Assembly: GCA_030589715.1 (NCBI GenBank)
Contig: JAUUVE010000144.1
Location: 1 to 6,084, forward strand
Reading direction: 5' to 3'
Length of the DNA: 6,084 nt
Source of the DNA: Desulfobacteraceae bacterium
GTDB taxonomy: Bacteria; Desulfobacterota; DSM-4660; Desulfatiglandales; Desulfatiglandaceae
In this document: positions 5,932-6,084 of the stretch, one piece after another
Numbering within the stretch: position 1 is the stretch's first letter
Layout of the letters: each line of letters opens with the position of its first letter
Made by a program: the position numbers and the translations under genes
Notes under the pieces: generated by a model
The model's database searches: none
Told to the model about the DNA's origin: nothing
Seen by the model: the letters and a program-made list of their open reading frames with translations, nothing else

Positions 5932-6084
5932 CTATTTATAGACGCCGTATTCCTTTGTGAGGTCAACCATAGCCTTGACATTTTCCGGTTTTGCCTCATC
6001 GAAAAACGCACCATTGCCCATAATAAAACCACCGCCTTTACCAACAGTATCGATGAGTTTCTTGCAGTAGTCTTTCACTTCATC
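5932..6084 (-). CDS. C-terminal end of a uroporphyrinogen-decarboxylase-family (MtaA/MtbA-like) methyltransferase
   Basis: Only the last 50 codons are in the window; the start lies beyond base 6084. The reading ends with TAG at 5934-5932. 'VKDYCKKLIDTVGKGGGF', a 'GNGAFFDEAKPENVKAM' block and 'TKEYGVYK' match the usual tail of URO-D-fold proteins: a GGGF strand, then a proline-ENVKAM helix, then KEYG-Y. In anaerobes these proteins next to RACE genes are mostly corrinoid-dependent methyltransferases for O-demethylation or related substrates rather than haem-pathway enzymes. That assignment rests on context and the lineage-typical tail, not on active-site residues, which are out of view. A terminator follows 15 bases downstream. 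Confidence 0.8.
   Translation of the reverse strand, partial: DEVKDYCKKLIDTVGKGGGFIMGNGAFFDEAKPENVKAMVDLTKEYGVYK

Overview
All recognisable genes in this window lie on the minus strand and read from high to low coordinates. The content suggests a strictly anaerobic bacterium that makes heavy use of corrinoid methyl transfer and molybdenum/tungsten enzymes. A sulfate-reducing or syntrophic Desulfobacterota-type organism, or an acetogen, would fit. This is inferred from gene families only; no taxonomic marker is present.

Layout in the direction of transcription: (1) 6084-5932, the last 50 codons of a uroporphyrinogen-decarboxylase-fold (MtaA/MtbA-like) methyltransferase, followed by an intrinsic terminator at about 5920-5874. 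(2) A leader of about 310 bases with no clear gene, holding a degenerate 8-base tandem repeat within a 12-bp inverted repeat, a B12-box-like string, and a tiny ORF that ends 7 bases before the next start. (3) 5560-3728, a complete 610-residue ferredoxin-ASKHA protein of the RACE type (reductive activator of corrinoid enzymes, DUF4445). (4) 3649-3382, a broken methyltetrahydrofolate:corrinoid methyltransferase gene. Its first 62 codons and last ~28 codons remain, joined out of frame, with roughly 170 codons missing between them. (5) 3381-3185, a non-coding gap with a two-copy direct repeat of 31-35 bases carrying near-palindromes. (6) 3175-1580, a complete AMP-forming acyl-CoA ligase. (7) 1475-1, the first 491 residues of a cytoplasmic Mo/W-bis-MGD oxidoreductase that runs off the window edge and resembles acetylene hydratase and its relatives.

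How the parts may work together: the URO-D-type protein and the pterin-binding methyltransferase are the two kinds of half-reaction enzyme that exchange methyl groups with a corrinoid protein. RACE repairs the corrinoid when it oxidises to Co(II). The acyl-CoA ligase would prime a carboxylic acid as a CoA thioester, and the Mo/W enzyme would carry out a redox or hydration step. Together this looks like part of a pathway for a methylated (for example methoxylated aromatic) acid, but no substrate can be read from the sequence. The corrinoid protein itself is not in the window.

The most notable points are the internally deleted methyltransferase, which predicts loss of the tetrahydrofolate-side methyl acceptor step at this locus, the tandem repeat in front of the ligase gene, and the structured leader in front of RACE.
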